From Streptomyces sp. NBC_00162 (GTDB lineage Bacteria; Actinomycetota; Actinomycetes; Streptomycetales; Streptomycetaceae), in assembly GCF_024611995.1 (NCBI RefSeq), contig NZ_CP102509.1, forward strand, positions 6,696,001 to 6,760,000: a stretch of 64,000 nt of DNA, written 5' to 3'. The position numbers and the translations under genes were made by a program. How positions within the stretch are numbered: the first letter of the stretch is position 1; the number at the start of each line of letters is the position of its first letter. Shown here piece after piece: positions 23,426 to 31,712 of the stretch. The notes below the pieces were generated by a model. It was not told the DNA's origin. It ran no database searches and worked only from the letters and a program-made list of their open reading frames with translations.

Positions 23426-24097
23426 CTACGCGGCCTTCGCCTTGGTGGCGTACATGTCCACGTACTCCTGGCCGGAGAGCCGCATGACCTCGGCCATCAC
23501 CGAGTCGGTGACCGCGCGCAGCACGTACCGGTCGCGGTCCATGCCCTCGTAGCGGGAGAACTCCATCGGCTCGCCGAAGCGCACGGTGACCCGGCCCGGG
23601 CGCGGCATCCCGGCGCCGCCGGGCTGGAGCTTGTCGGTGCCGATCATCGCGAACGGGACCACGGGGGCGCCCGTCATCAGGGTGAGGCGGGCGATGCCGG
23701 TGCGGCCGCGGTAGAGCCGGCCGTCGGGGGAGCGGGTGCCCTCCGGGTAGATGCCGAAGATCTTGCCCTCTTCGAGGATCCGGCGGCCGGTCATCAGGGC
23801 CGCGACCCCGCCGTTCGCCCCGTCACGGTCGACGGGGATCATGCCGGAGCCGGTGAAGAACCAGGCCATGGCGCGGCCCTTGATCCCCTTGCCCGTCACG
23901 TACTCGTCCTTGCCGATGAAGTGGACCGTACGGTCGCACACCAGCGGGAGGATCATGGAGTCGATGAACGTGAGGTGGTTGCCCGCCAAAATCACCGGTC
24001 CGGTGCCCGGGATGTTCTCGATGCCCTCCACACGGGTGCGGAACATCAGGCGCATGACCGGTCCGACAGTGGCTTTGATGAGGCGCGTACGGAACAA
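23426..24097 (-). CDS. 1-acyl-sn-glycerol-3-phosphate acyltransferase (PlsC family)
   Basis: A 223-residue PlsC-type acyltransferase that puts the second acyl chain on lysophosphatidic acid. Block I is NHLTFID (catalytic H-x4-D) and block III is IYPEGTRSPDG. Block IV is seen in PVVPFAMIGTDKLQP. Start choice: a TTG at 24097 has a strong CGGAGG six bases upstream; longer in-frame starts up to 24202 lack one. Streptomyces has several PlsC-like proteins, so the exact acceptor is uncertain. It diverges from the glycerophosphodiesterase gene, which may place two lipid-related genes under a shared intergenic region. Confidence 0.85.
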   Translation of the reverse strand: MFRTRLIKATVGPVMRLMFRTRVEGIENIPGTGPVILAGNHLTFIDSMILPLVCDRTVHFIGKDEYVTGKGIKGRAMAWFFTGSGMIPVDRDGANGGVAALMTGRRILEEGKIFGIYPEGTRSPDGRLYRGRTGIARLTLMTGAPVVPFAMIGTDKLQPGGAGMPRPGRVTVRFGEPMEFSRYEGMDRDRYVLRAVTDSVMAEVMRLSGQEYVDMYATKAKAA

Positions 24098-24327
24098 CGT
24101 GGGCCCTCCGGCATCGAAAAGCGGTTCTCGCACCCACCACACGGCGGTAGTGCAGGTGAGGACGATACTCGCGGGTCGGCTCTGATCGCACATCGGGTTC
24201 ACGAATCGGATACGCAGTGTTGACGCACGTTTCCGCCGTGTTCCGACATGACACCCTCGCTGGAAACCCCTCCCAGCCTACGATCGGCACGCCGATTCGG
24301 GCGTTTTCGCGATGGGAAGTGGCACTC

Positions 24328-25491
24328 ATGACACAGGCTGGGGCAGCGAGGCGCACGGTCCTCGGGGCGGCCGTACTGGCGGCGGGCACCGGCATCACCG
24401 GGCTCGCGGCGGGATCCGCCTCCGCCGCGAGCGGCGGACACGGCGAGGGCGGGTTCCGGGACCTCCCCTACCCGACGGTGATCGGCCACCGCGGAGCCAG
24501 CGGCTACCGGCCCGAGCACACGCTCGGCTCCTACCAGCTCGCCCTCGACCTGGGCGCCGACGTCATCGAGCAGGACCTCGTCCCGACCAAGGACGGGCAC
24601 CTGGTGTGCCGCCACGAGAACGAGATCGGCGGCACCACGGACGTCGCCGACCATCCGGAGTTCGCGGCGCGCCGGACCACCAAGTCCGTCGACGGGGTCT
24701 CCGTCACCGGCTGGTTCACCGAGGACTTCACCCTCGCCGAGCTGAAGACCCTGCGCGCGAAGGAACGTATCCCCGCCGTCCGGCAGCGGAACACCCTCTA
24801 CGACGGCCAGTGGGCGGTGCCCACCTTCGAGGAGGTCCTGCGCTGGGCCAACCGGGAGAGCCGCCGGCGCGACAGGCAGGTCTGGCTGCACGTGGAGACC
24901 AAGCACCCCAGCTACTTCCGGGCGCTGGGCCTCGGCCTGGAAGAGCCCCTCGCCAAGCTGCTGCGCCGCTACGGACGCGACCGCCACGACTCGGCCGTCT
25001 TCCTCCAGTCCTTCGAGCCCTCCAGCATCCAGCGGCTCTCCCGGCTGGTCTCGGCGCCCCGCGTGGTCCTGCTCTCCGCGGCGGGCACCCGCCCCTGGGA
25101 CTTCGAACAGGCCAAGGACCCGCGCACGGTCGCCGATCTGGTCAAGCCCGAGGGCCTGAAGTGGATCGCCGGCTTCGCCCAGGGCATCGGCCCGACCATG
25201 GACCTGATCCTCCCGCGCGACGCGGCCGGCAAGCTCGGCGCCCCGACCACCCTGGTCAAGGACGCCCACGCCCAGGGTCTGCTGCTGCACCCCTACACCG
25301 CGCGGAACGAGAACAGCTTCCTGCCGGCCGATTTCCGCAAGGGCACGGATCCGGCCGCGTACGGGGACGCCTTCGCCGCCTTCCGGACCTACTTCGAACA
25401 GGGCATCGACGGCATCTTCACGGACAACCCGGACACCGGACTGCTCGCGGCGGAGGCCTTCCGCCCCGGCCGACGCCCCGTCAACCGCTGA
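24328..25491 (+). CDS. Exported glycerophosphodiester phosphodiesterase
   Basis: A 387-residue protein with a Tat-like signal (ARRTVLGAAVLAAG, cleavage after about residue 36) and a GDPD TIM-barrel. The catalytic start TVIGHRGASGYRPEHTLGSY holds the His/Arg/Glu residues; the metal Glu/Asp segment ADVIEQDLVPTKDGHLVCRH follows, and the barrel ends with GIDGIFTDNPDTGLL. It hydrolyses glycerophosphodiesters to glycerol-3-phosphate outside the cell, which suits phosphate or carbon scavenging. ATG 24328 follows GGGAAG. A strong hairpin lies directly after it. Confidence 0.9.
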   Translation: MTQAGAARRTVLGAAVLAAGTGITGLAAGSASAASGGHGEGGFRDLPYPTVIGHRGASGYRPEHTLGSYQLALDLGADVIEQDLVPTKDGHLVCRHENEIGGTTDVADHPEFAARRTTKSVDGVSVTGWFTEDFTLAELKTLRAKERIPAVRQRNTLYDGQWAVPTFEEVLRWANRESRRRDRQVWLHVETKHPSYFRALGLGLEEPLAKLLRRYGRDRHDSAVFLQSFEPSSIQRLSRLVSAPRVVLLSAAGTRPWDFEQAKDPRTVADLVKPEGLKWIAGFAQGIGPTMDLILPRDAAGKLGAPTTLVKDAHAQGLLLHPYTARNENSFLPADFRKGTDPAAYGDAFAAFRTYFEQGIDGIFTDNPDTGLLAAEAFRPGRRPVNR

Positions 25492-25505
25492 GCGGAGCTT
25501 CCCGA

Positions 25506-25554
25506 ACGAGTGGGACGCGCCCGGCGGGGAAACCGCCGGGCGCGCCCCACTCGT
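25506..25554 (+). terminator. Long hairpin between the phosphodiesterase and sigma-factor genes
   Basis: Arms 25506-25527 and 25533-25554 pair over 22 bases with one A-C mismatch, around a GGAAA loop. It ends 10 bases before the sigma-factor ATG at 25565, so it can end the upstream transcript or lie in the 5' leader of the sigma-factor message. Confidence 0.75.
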
Positions 25555-25564
25555 CCCGCCCGGC

Positions 25565-26158
25565 ATGGACCTGCTGAAGGCTGACCTCTTTGAGAAGCTC
25601 GGCCCGCTGCTCTCCGCCGAGGCTGCCGCGGAAGCCCCGGGCACCGGAGTTGACCCGGCCGACCTGGAACAAGCCGTCTGGGTCAGGCTGCTGGAGAGCG
25701 GCCCGCGCGAACCCGACCCCACCGGCCGTGCCCGCTGGCTGCGCCGGGCGGTGCGCGCCGAGGCCCGGCTCGCCCGGCGGCGGGCGCGCCGCGAGATCCC
25801 GTATGACCACCGTCATCCCTCCGCGGACGACCACGGCCATCCCTCCGTGGACGGCCACCGGCGTCACCGCGCGGACGGCGCGGCCCCCGCGGACGCGGGC
25901 GGCGTACCGGAGGACGTCCTCCTGAACGGAGAGGACAACCGGGTTCTCCGGTCGGCGGTCGCCCGATTGCCCGGACGCTGCCCGGAGCTCATGAAGGCAT
26001 TTCTTTCGCCCAGAGACCTCACTTACCGTGAAATCGCAGGAGAGTTGGGTATCTCACAAGGAAGTTTGGGGCCCGTCCGTTCCCGTTGCCTGGGATGTCT
26101 GCGCAGAATGCTGGCTGCAGAGGTTGCGGCTCCTGGCCTGTGGGGAAAGGAGCGGTAG
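25565..26158 (+). CDS. ECF-like sigma factor
   Basis: A 197-residue sigma-70-family protein. The N-terminal part (ADLEQAVWVRLLESGP, then ARWLRRAVRAEARLARRRAR) fits region 2, and the C-terminal LTYREIAGELGISQGSLGPV and RSRCLGCLRRML is a clear region 4 helix-turn-helix. A His/Asp-rich linker (about residues 80-110) contains two copies of an 8-residue unit (HPSADDHG / HPSVDGHR), reflecting a 24-bp tandem repeat near 25814-25861. No anti-sigma gene is adjacent. The ATG sits only 10 bases after a strong hairpin. Target promoters are unknown. Confidence 0.8.
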   Translation: MDLLKADLFEKLGPLLSAEAAAEAPGTGVDPADLEQAVWVRLLESGPREPDPTGRARWLRRAVRAEARLARRRARREIPYDHRHPSADDHGHPSVDGHRRHRADGAAPADAGGVPEDVLLNGEDNRVLRSAVARLPGRCPELMKAFLSPRDLTYREIAGELGISQGSLGPVRSRCLGCLRRMLAAEVAAPGLWGKER

Positions 26159-26195
26159 ACCATCGGGCTACCAGGTGAGCGGGAGGCATGCGCAC

Positions 26196-26702
26196 ATGGG
26201 CATGAGCGTGACCATTTCGGCGGCGGCTGCCGAGGACGCTGAGCAGATCTTCAAACTGCAGTACCTGGCCTTCCAGCGCGAGGCCGAGCTGTACGGCAAC
26301 TACCTCATCCAGCCGCTCACCCAGTCCCTGGACTCCCTCAAGGCGGAGCTGGCGACGGACACCGTACTGGTGGCCCGGCTCGGCGACGAGGTCGTCGGCA
26401 CCGTGCGCGGCAGCGTCGACGAGGACGGCACCGGGAAGATCGCCAAGCTGTGCGTCCACCCGCGGCTGCAGGGCCACGGTCTCGGCGCCCGCCTGCTGAG
26501 CGCGGTCGAGGAGGCCCTCGCGGGACCCGGCACGACCACCCGCTTCCGTCTGCACACCGGGCACAAGAGCGAGTCCAACCTGCGGCTCTACCGCAAGGCG
26601 GGCTACACGAAGGTCGGCGGCCGCACGGCCTCGGACGGCGTGCAGCTGGTGATCCTGGAGAAGGACGCCAAGGACGCCACCGACTTCGCGGTCAGTGCCT
26701 AA
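26196..26702 (+). CDS. GNAT N-acetyltransferase
   Basis: A 168-residue GNAT enzyme. The acetyl-CoA motif is IAKLCVHPRLQGHGLGARLL (R/Q-x-x-G-x-G/A), followed by RLHTGHKSESNLRLYRKAGY, in which the N-L-x-L-Y-x-K-x-G-Y block is typical. The substrate is unknown. The ATG at 26196 has GGGAGG eight bases upstream. It lies 37 bp after the sigma-factor gene on the same strand and may share its transcript. Its stop overlaps the stop of the convergent membrane-protein gene within CTAA. Confidence 0.82.
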   Translation: MGMSVTISAAAAEDAEQIFKLQYLAFQREAELYGNYLIQPLTQSLDSLKAELATDTVLVARLGDEVVGTVRGSVDEDGTGKIAKLCVHPRLQGHGLGARLLSAVEEALAGPGTTTRFRLHTGHKSESNLRLYRKAGYTKVGGRTASDGVQLVILEKDAKDATDFAVSA

Positions 26703-27115
26703 CCCTTTTTGCGCAGCCAGAGCATCCCGGTGATCGGCAGGATCACCGGGATGAACAGGTAGCCCATCCCGAACTGCGACCACACGGTCGCGTCGGGGAA
26801 GGAGTCCGGGCGCACCAGGGTCCAGGTGCCCACCGTCAGCACGCCGGCCAGCTCGGCGGCGCAGCAGGCCAGCGCCGCCTTGCGGGCCGTCTCCCCGCCG
26901 CGCACCAGCGAGTACGTGATGAACGCGTAGGCCAGGGCCGCCGCGGCGGACAGCGAGTACGCCAGCGGCGCCCGGTCGAACTCGGTGGAGATCTGGTAGG
27001 CCGACCGCGACACCGCGCCGACCACCATCACCCCGTACAGCCACACCAGGAGCAGCCCGGGCCCGGAGACGAGCCGTGTGCGCCCGGCGGGAGTGGCGGT
27101 CGTCGTGTCAGGCAC
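26699..27115 (-). CDS. Small membrane protein, four TM segments
   Basis: A 138-residue protein with about four hydrophobic helices (LLLVWLYGVMVVGAVS, YSLSAAAALAYAFITYSLV, ALACCAAELAGVLTVG, GYLFIPVILPITGMLWL) and a short basic tail. I do not recognise a family beyond a conserved actinobacterial membrane protein. Its start overlaps the end of the next minus-strand gene by eight bases, so the two are probably translated together as partners. Confidence 0.7.
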   Translation of the reverse strand: MPDTTTATPAGRTRLVSGPGLLLVWLYGVMVVGAVSRSAYQISTEFDRAPLAYSLSAAAALAYAFITYSLVRGGETARKAALACCAAELAGVLTVGTWTLVRPDSFPDATVWSQFGMGYLFIPVILPITGMLWLRKKG

Positions 27116-27476
27116 CGGTGGTTCCCCAGATGTCGTAGAGCCGTACTTCGAGGACGGCGAGGACGACCGCGCCCGCGGCCACCGTCACCGAACCCCACTT
27201 GGTCCGCTCGGTCAGCGAGAGCATCCCGGCGGCCGGTACCGCCGCGAAGGCGCCCAGCAGGTACGCCACGAAGATCACCGTGCCCTCGTCGGGCTTCTCG
27301 CCCCGGGCCAGCATGACCAGGCCGATCACCAGCTGGGCCAGGACCAGTACCGTCACCACGGCCATGCCGATGAAATGCCAGTCCTTGGTCGGCTGGTCCC
27401 GCCATGCGGCGTGGCCGCACCAGGCGGCGAGGGCGAGTGCGGCCACACCTATGGCGACCGTCAGGGCGTCGAGCAT
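27108..27476 (-). CDS. Small membrane protein
   Basis: A 122-residue protein with about four hydrophobic helices (LTVAIGVAALALAAWCG, GMAVVTVLVLAQLVIGLVML, VIFVAYLLGAFAAVPAAGML, VTVAAGAVVLAVLEV). Function unknown. It is the upstream member of a two-gene unit with the 138-residue protein, overlapping it by eight bases. ATG 27476 is the only good start, and no strong ribosome site is visible. Confidence 0.7.
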   Translation of the reverse strand: MLDALTVAIGVAALALAAWCGHAAWRDQPTKDWHFIGMAVVTVLVLAQLVIGLVMLARGEKPDEGTVIFVAYLLGAFAAVPAAGMLSLTERTKWGSVTVAAGAVVLAVLEVRLYDIWGTTGA

Positions 27477-27545
27477 GCAGCGAGGGTATTACGGGCCGAA
27501 AGACCCGATGCGCGCGCCCCTGGGCGGGCGGCCGGCATCCGGACC

Positions 27546-27731
27546 GTGGCCTTGACCACAACGGACACCGCCGCCGAACTCCGCGCGGACGTGGTCGTAC
27601 GGCACCTTTCGGCGGTGTCGGTGCAGGTCAGCGAGGGGGGTCTGACCATCGGGACGGACGGCTGTCAGCGACCGGTGTTGTCCGGTATGTGGCTGGTTTC
27701 CGTCCGCTATTCGGACATCGTTGATCGGTGA
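27546..27731 (+). CDS. Possible small protein of 61 residues
   Basis: A reading frame from GTG 27546 encodes 61 residues (VALTTTDTAAELRADVVVRH...). Third positions are G or C in roughly three quarters of codons, below the neighbouring genes. There is no good ribosome site and no recognised domain. It fills much of the otherwise empty stretch between the membrane-protein gene and the met leader. It could equally be untranslated. Confidence 0.2.
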   Translation: MALTTTDTAAELRADVVVRHLSAVSVQVSEGGLTIGTDGCQRPVLSGMWLVSVRYSDIVDR

Positions 27732-27758
27732 AGCGACATGTCTGCTTTACTGGGGCCC
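27721..27758 (+). promoter_or_regulatory. Candidate promoter of the met leader
   Basis: TTGATC (27721-27726) and TTTACT (27746-27751) are separated by 19 bases, and the leader ATG follows at 27759. The spacing is a little long, but the -10 position suits a leaderless start. Confidence 0.4.
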
Positions 27759-27845
27759 ATGACCACGACGAGCAGCCGCACCCTTGCGACCGAGGCGACG
27801 ATGACGCCCGGTGCTCGTTGTATGTGTCGAATGCGCGCCTTCTGA
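27759..27845 (+). CDS. Candidate Cys/Met leader peptide of metNIQ
   Basis: A 28-codon frame, too short for usual calling, ends in ARCMCRMRAF-stop. Cys-Met-Cys-Arg-Met lies close to the stop, as in attenuation leaders that sense the supply of a charged tRNA. An internal ATG at 27801 with GAGG six bases upstream would give a 14-residue version (MTPGARCMCRMRAF) and may be the real start. Small Cys-containing leader peptides before sulfur genes are known in actinobacteria. The next gene is metN, 193 bases downstream; short inverted repeats lie between, such as CTCGC/GCGAG at 27863-27881. Function here is inferred. Confidence 0.5.
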   Translation: MTTTSSRTLATEATMTPGARCMCRMRAF

Positions 27846-28037
27846 GGGCCCCCTTCCGCACGCCTCGCGCCCCGAAGCGAGACCGGCCGAGCCCGTCCGT
27901 GCAACCCGGACCGCTCCTGCCCCGCGCACGCGTCGACGCCATCCCTTCATGACGGTTCGACCCGTATCGCGTCCCCAGATGTTTGCCCCGTGCCCGGCAC
28001 CCCGCTGCGCCGTGCACTCGACAGCGACGGAATTCCT

Positions 28038-29102
28038 GTGATCACCACATCGGGCCTCACGAAGGTCTACCAGTCCCGTGGCCGCGAGGTCACCGCCCTG
28101 GACGGCGTGGACCTCCACGTCCGCGAGGGCGAGGTCTACGGAGTCATCGGCCAGAGCGGCGCCGGCAAATCCTCCCTGATCCGCTGCGTGAACCTGCTCG
28201 AGCGGCCCACCACCGGCACCGTGAGCGTCGACGGCGTCGACCTCACCGCACTCGCCGGCCGCGGCCGCCGCGCCGGCAAGGAACTGCGCGAGGCCCGCAG
28301 CCGCATCGGCATGGTCTTCCAGCACTTCAACCTGCTGTCCTCGCGCACCGTTCAGGGCAACATCGAGCTGCCCCTGGAGATCCTCGGCGTCTCCGGCCGC
28401 GAGCGTTCCCGCAAGGCCCTGGAACTCCTGGACCTGGTCGGCCTCGCCGACAAGGCCAAGGCCTACCCCACCCAGCTCTCCGGCGGCCAGAAGCAGCGCG
28501 TCGGCATCGCCCGCGCCCTGGCCGGCGACCCCAAGGTGCTGCTGTCCGACGAGGCCACCAGCGCCCTGGACCCCGAGACCACCCGCTCCATCCTCCAGCT
28601 GCTGCGCGACCTCAACCAGCAGCTCGGTCTCACCGTGCTGCTCATCACGCACGAGATGGACGTGGTCAAGTCCGTCTGCGACTCGGCCGCCCTGATGAAG
28701 CGCGGCAAGATCATCGAGTCCGGCACCGTCGCCCAGCTGCTCGCCACCCCCGGCTCCGAGCTCGCGGGCGAACTGTTCCCGGTCACCGGCGCCGCCACCG
28801 GCCCCGACCGCACGGTCGTCGACGTCACCTTCCACGGCGAAACCGCCGCCCAGCCGGTCATCTCGCAGCTCTCGCGCACGTACAACATCGATATCTCGAT
28901 CCTCGGCGCCGCGATGGACACCGTCGCCGGGCGCCAGATCGGCCGCATGCGCATCGAGCTGCCCGGCCGCTTCGAGGACAACGTCGTACCCGTGGGCTTC
29001 CTGCGCGAGCAGGGCCTCCAGGTCGACGTCGTCGACGCGGCCGACGAGGCCGACGAGATCGACAACGAACTGGCCGCGCTGGTCAAGGATGGTGCGAAGT
29101 GA
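28038..29102 (+). CDS. metN: Methionine ABC transporter ATP-binding protein
   Basis: A 354-residue ATPase of the MetNIQ importer. Walker A is GQSGAGKSS (about residues 38-46), the signature is LSGGQKQR, and Walker B is VLLSDEATSALD. An extra C-terminal region of about 80 residues (from VVDVTFHGETAAQPVISQLS) matches the NIL domain, which binds methionine and inhibits transport when the cell is replete. GTG 28038 gives the usual MITTSGLTKVY start. Its stop overlaps the metI GTG. Upstream is the Cys/Met leader peptide. Confidence 0.93.
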   Translation: MITTSGLTKVYQSRGREVTALDGVDLHVREGEVYGVIGQSGAGKSSLIRCVNLLERPTTGTVSVDGVDLTALAGRGRRAGKELREARSRIGMVFQHFNLLSSRTVQGNIELPLEILGVSGRERSRKALELLDLVGLADKAKAYPTQLSGGQKQRVGIARALAGDPKVLLSDEATSALDPETTRSILQLLRDLNQQLGLTVLLITHEMDVVKSVCDSAALMKRGKIIESGTVAQLLATPGSELAGELFPVTGAATGPDRTVVDVTFHGETAAQPVISQLSRTYNIDISILGAAMDTVAGRQIGRMRIELPGRFEDNVVPVGFLREQGLQVDVVDAADEADEIDNELAALVKDGAK

Positions 29103-29767
29103 CCTGGTCCGAGATGCAGCCCCTGCTCACCCAGGGCACCTACGACACCCTCTACATGGTGCTGTGGTCCACCCTGGTGACCGTCCTGGGCGGACTGCCC
29201 ATCGGCATCCTGCTGGTCCTCACCGACAAGGGCGGCCTCCTGCAGAACCGGCCGCTCAACAAGGTGCTCGGCGTGATCGTGAACATAGGCCGCTCGCTGC
29301 CGTTCATCATCCTGCTGATCTTCCTGATCCCGGTCACCACCGCGGTCGTGGGCACGTTCATCGGCCCCACCGCCATGATCGTCCCGCTCGCCATCGGCGC
29401 CATCCCCTTCTTCGCCCGGCTCGTCGAGACCGCCGTCCGCGAGGTGGACCACGGCCTGATCGAGGCCGTCGAGTCCATGGGCGGCGGCATCCCCACCCTC
29501 GTCGGCAAGGTGCTCCTGCCGCAGGCCCTGCCCTCCCTGGTCGCCGGTGTCACCACGACCGTGATCACCCTGGTCGGCTACTCCGCCATGGCCGGCGCGG
29601 TCGGCGGCGAAGGCCTCGGATCCAAGGCCATCACCTACGGCTTCCAGCGCTTCGAGACCGGATTCATGGTCGCCACCGTCGTCGTCCTGATCGCCGTCGT
29701 CACGGTGATCCAGCTGGTCGGCGACGGCGTGGTCCGACTCCTGGCCCGCCGCGGCCGGACAGCCTGA
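29099..29767 (+). CDS. metI: Methionine ABC transporter permease
   Basis: A 222-residue MetI permease with five hydrophobic segments and the EAA loop EAVESMGGGIPTLVGKVLLP, which contacts MetN. NIGRSLPFIILLIFLIP is typical of the family. The GTG at 29099 overlaps the metN stop (GTGA), so the ATPase and permease are translationally coupled. metQ follows after 94 bases. Confidence 0.93.
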   Translation: MTWSEMQPLLTQGTYDTLYMVLWSTLVTVLGGLPIGILLVLTDKGGLLQNRPLNKVLGVIVNIGRSLPFIILLIFLIPVTTAVVGTFIGPTAMIVPLAIGAIPFFARLVETAVREVDHGLIEAVESMGGGIPTLVGKVLLPQALPSLVAGVTTTVITLVGYSAMAGAVGGEGLGSKAITYGFQRFETGFMVATVVVLIAVVTVIQLVGDGVVRLLARRGRTA

Positions 29768-29861
29768 GCAGTTCCGGGCTCACAAGACTTTTTCTCCCCC
29801 AGAAAGCCCGCACTTGTCGTGCTTGGGCCACCACCCTGTAAATGCAAGAAAGGCACTCTTC

Positions 29862-30725
29862 GTGCGTAAGAACATCAAGCTCACCGCCCTTGCCGCCACC
29901 ACCACCGCGCTCGCCCTCGGCCTCACCGCCTGCGGCAGCTCCTCGGACCCGTCCTCCACCAAGGCCGACGGCGGCAAGACCGACGAGAGCAAGCCCCTGG
30001 TGATCGCGGCCTCCCCGAGCCCGCACGCCGACATCCTGAACTTCGTCAAGGACAAGCTCGCGGCCAAGGAAGGCCTCAAGCTGGAGGTCAAGGAGTTCAC
30101 GGACTACGTCCTGCCGAACACCGCCACCGAGCAGGGCCAGGTCGACGGCAACTACTTCCAGCACAAGCCGTACCTCGACGACTTCAACAAGAAGAACAAC
30201 ACGCACATCGTGCCCGTCGTGAACGTGCACCTGGAGCCCCTCGGCCTCTACTCCAAGAAGGTCAAGGCCCTCACCGACATCAAGGCCGGCCAGACCATCG
30301 CCGTCCCCAACGACACCACCAACGAGGGCCGCGCGCTCCAGCTGCTCGCCGCGAACAACCTGATCACCCTCAAGGAGGGTGTCGGCACCGGCGCCAAGCT
30401 GTCCGACATCACCGACAAGAAGGGCCTGGAGTTCAAGGAGCTGGAGGCCGCCACGGTCCCGCGCGCCCTGAACGACGTGGACGCCGCCGTCATCAACGGC
30501 AACTACGCCATCGAGGCCAACCTCTCGCCCGCCAAGGACGCCCTCCTCCTGGAGAAGGCCGAGGGCAACCCGTACGCGAACTTCCTCGCGGTCAAGGACG
30601 GCAAGCAGACGGACCCGCGGGTCCAGAAGCTCGCCAAGCTCCTGAACTCCGACGACGTCAAGAAGTTCATCGAGGAGAAGTACCAGGGCTCGGTCATCCC
30701 GGCCTTCGGTACCCCGGCCTCCTGA
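29862..30725 (+). CDS. metQ: Methionine-binding lipoprotein
   Basis: A 287-residue NlpA/MetQ lipoprotein. A signal peptide ends in the lipobox LTAC (about Cys24), so the protein is lipid-anchored outside the membrane. The binding domain begins PLVIAASPSPHADILNFVKD and has VDGNYFQHKPYLDDFN, VNVHLEPLGLYSKK and VINGNYAIEANLSPAKDA, all typical. It delivers methionine to MetNI. GTG 29862 follows AAGAAAGG. A 10-bp GC hairpin lies just after the stop. Confidence 0.93.
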   Translation: MRKNIKLTALAATTTALALGLTACGSSSDPSSTKADGGKTDESKPLVIAASPSPHADILNFVKDKLAAKEGLKLEVKEFTDYVLPNTATEQGQVDGNYFQHKPYLDDFNKKNNTHIVPVVNVHLEPLGLYSKKVKALTDIKAGQTIAVPNDTTNEGRALQLLAANNLITLKEGVGTGAKLSDITDKKGLEFKELEAATVPRALNDVDAAVINGNYAIEANLSPAKDALLLEKAEGNPYANFLAVKDGKQTDPRVQKLAKLLNSDDVKKFIEEKYQGSVIPAFGTPAS

Positions 30726-30744
30726 GCCGGCCGGTCAGGCATTT

Positions 30745-30780
30745 CGGCCCCGCACGCTCCTGTCGGCGCGCGGGGCCGAG
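30745..30780 (+). terminator. metQ terminator hairpin
   Basis: TCGGCCCCGC (30745-30754) pairs perfectly with GCGGGGCCGA (30771-30780). It lies 20 bases after the metQ stop and ends the met operon. Confidence 0.7.
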
Positions 30781-30894
30781 CTCTGCCCGCTTCCGGGCAA
30801 CCCGGCCCTGCACTTCCTCAGGTCCATGCTGCATGCTGTGGCCTACGACCCGCACAAACGGTCCCGCACCACGGTCTCAGGCATGGAGCTGCGC

Positions 30895-31587
30895 ATGACT
30901 ACCACCTTCCCGGACGTCACCATCAGCACGGACCGGCTGGTGCTGCGCCCCTTCGAGGAAGAGGACGTCACCGCACTCACCGAGATGATGAACGACGAGA
31001 GCGTCACCGCCTGGACCTCGGTACCGCACCCCTACACCCGGGCCGACGCGTACGGCTGGGCCACCCGCCTCTCGCACACCGAGCGCACCGAGGGCCGCGG
31101 CATCGTCTTCGCCGTCACCGAGTTCCTCACCCAGCGCCTCGTCGGCATCGTCCACCTCCAGAACACCAACTGGCGCACCCGCGCCACCGAGGTCGGCTAC
31201 GTGACCGCCCCCTGGGCCCGCGGCGAGGGCTACGCCAGCGAGTCCGTACTCGCCGTCACCCAATGGCTCTTCCGCGACCAGGGCTTCGAACGCCTCGAAC
31301 TGCGCACGGCCGCCGACAACACCGCCTCCCAGCAGGTGGCCCAGAAGATCGGCTGCATCAGCGAAGGGGTCCTGCGCAACGCCTGGATAGTGCGCACGCA
31401 GTCGGCCGACGGCAGCTGGGGCGACACCCGCACCGACGTCATCGTCTGGAGCCTCGTGCCCGAGGACCTCGACGACGCGGACGGCTACGGCGAGTACGAC
31501 GGCTACGACACCTACTCCGTCGACTGCGCTGACAGCGCTGTGAGCGCTCACAGAGCCGACGGCGCCGACCGGGAACTGACCCGATGA
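30895..31587 (+). CDS. RimJ/RimL-type GNAT acetyltransferase
   Basis: A 230-residue GNAT of the ribosomal-protein acetyltransferase class: it opens ISTDRLVLRPFEEEDVTALT, has VGYVTAPWARGEGYASESVL (acetyl-CoA loop) and LRTAADNTASQQVAQKIGC. The last ~35 residues are an unusual Asp/Tyr-rich tail (DDADGYGEYDGYDTYSVDC). The target is unknown. ATG 30895 is chosen because GGAG lies six bases upstream; an ATG at 30883 would add four residues. It lies between metQ and cobL and shows no link to either. Confidence 0.82.
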   Translation: MTTTFPDVTISTDRLVLRPFEEEDVTALTEMMNDESVTAWTSVPHPYTRADAYGWATRLSHTERTEGRGIVFAVTEFLTQRLVGIVHLQNTNWRTRATEVGYVTAPWARGEGYASESVLAVTQWLFRDQGFERLELRTAADNTASQQVAQKIGCISEGVLRNAWIVRTQSADGSWGDTRTDVIVWSLVPEDLDDADGYGEYDGYDTYSVDCADSAVSAHRADGADRELTR

Positions 31588-31650
31588 CCAGGTAGTCTCA
31601 CCGTGCCCGACCCCCTGGACGAAGCTTCGCCCTCCCCCAGCCGCCTCTCC

Positions 31651-31675
31651 CAGACTCCGTCCGGGGGGACCCCCA
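31651..31675 (+). repeat. 25-bp intergenic repeat, copy 1
   Basis: CAGACTCCGTCCGGGGGGAC plus CCCCA is identical, in inverse orientation, to 36287-36311. This copy lies upstream of cobL, the other downstream of bluB-cobT. It looks like a dispersed Streptomyces intergenic repeat. Confidence 0.75.
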
Positions 31676-31712
31676 GGGCGGTGCCCCCTCCCAGACCAGG
31701 AGACTGACGACG

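Noticed and set aside
20277..24223. Very long open frames on both strands across the TetR/MFS/beta-helix genes
   Set aside because: They cross real gene boundaries and consist of Arg/Pro/Ala-rich sequence typical of wrong-frame reading.
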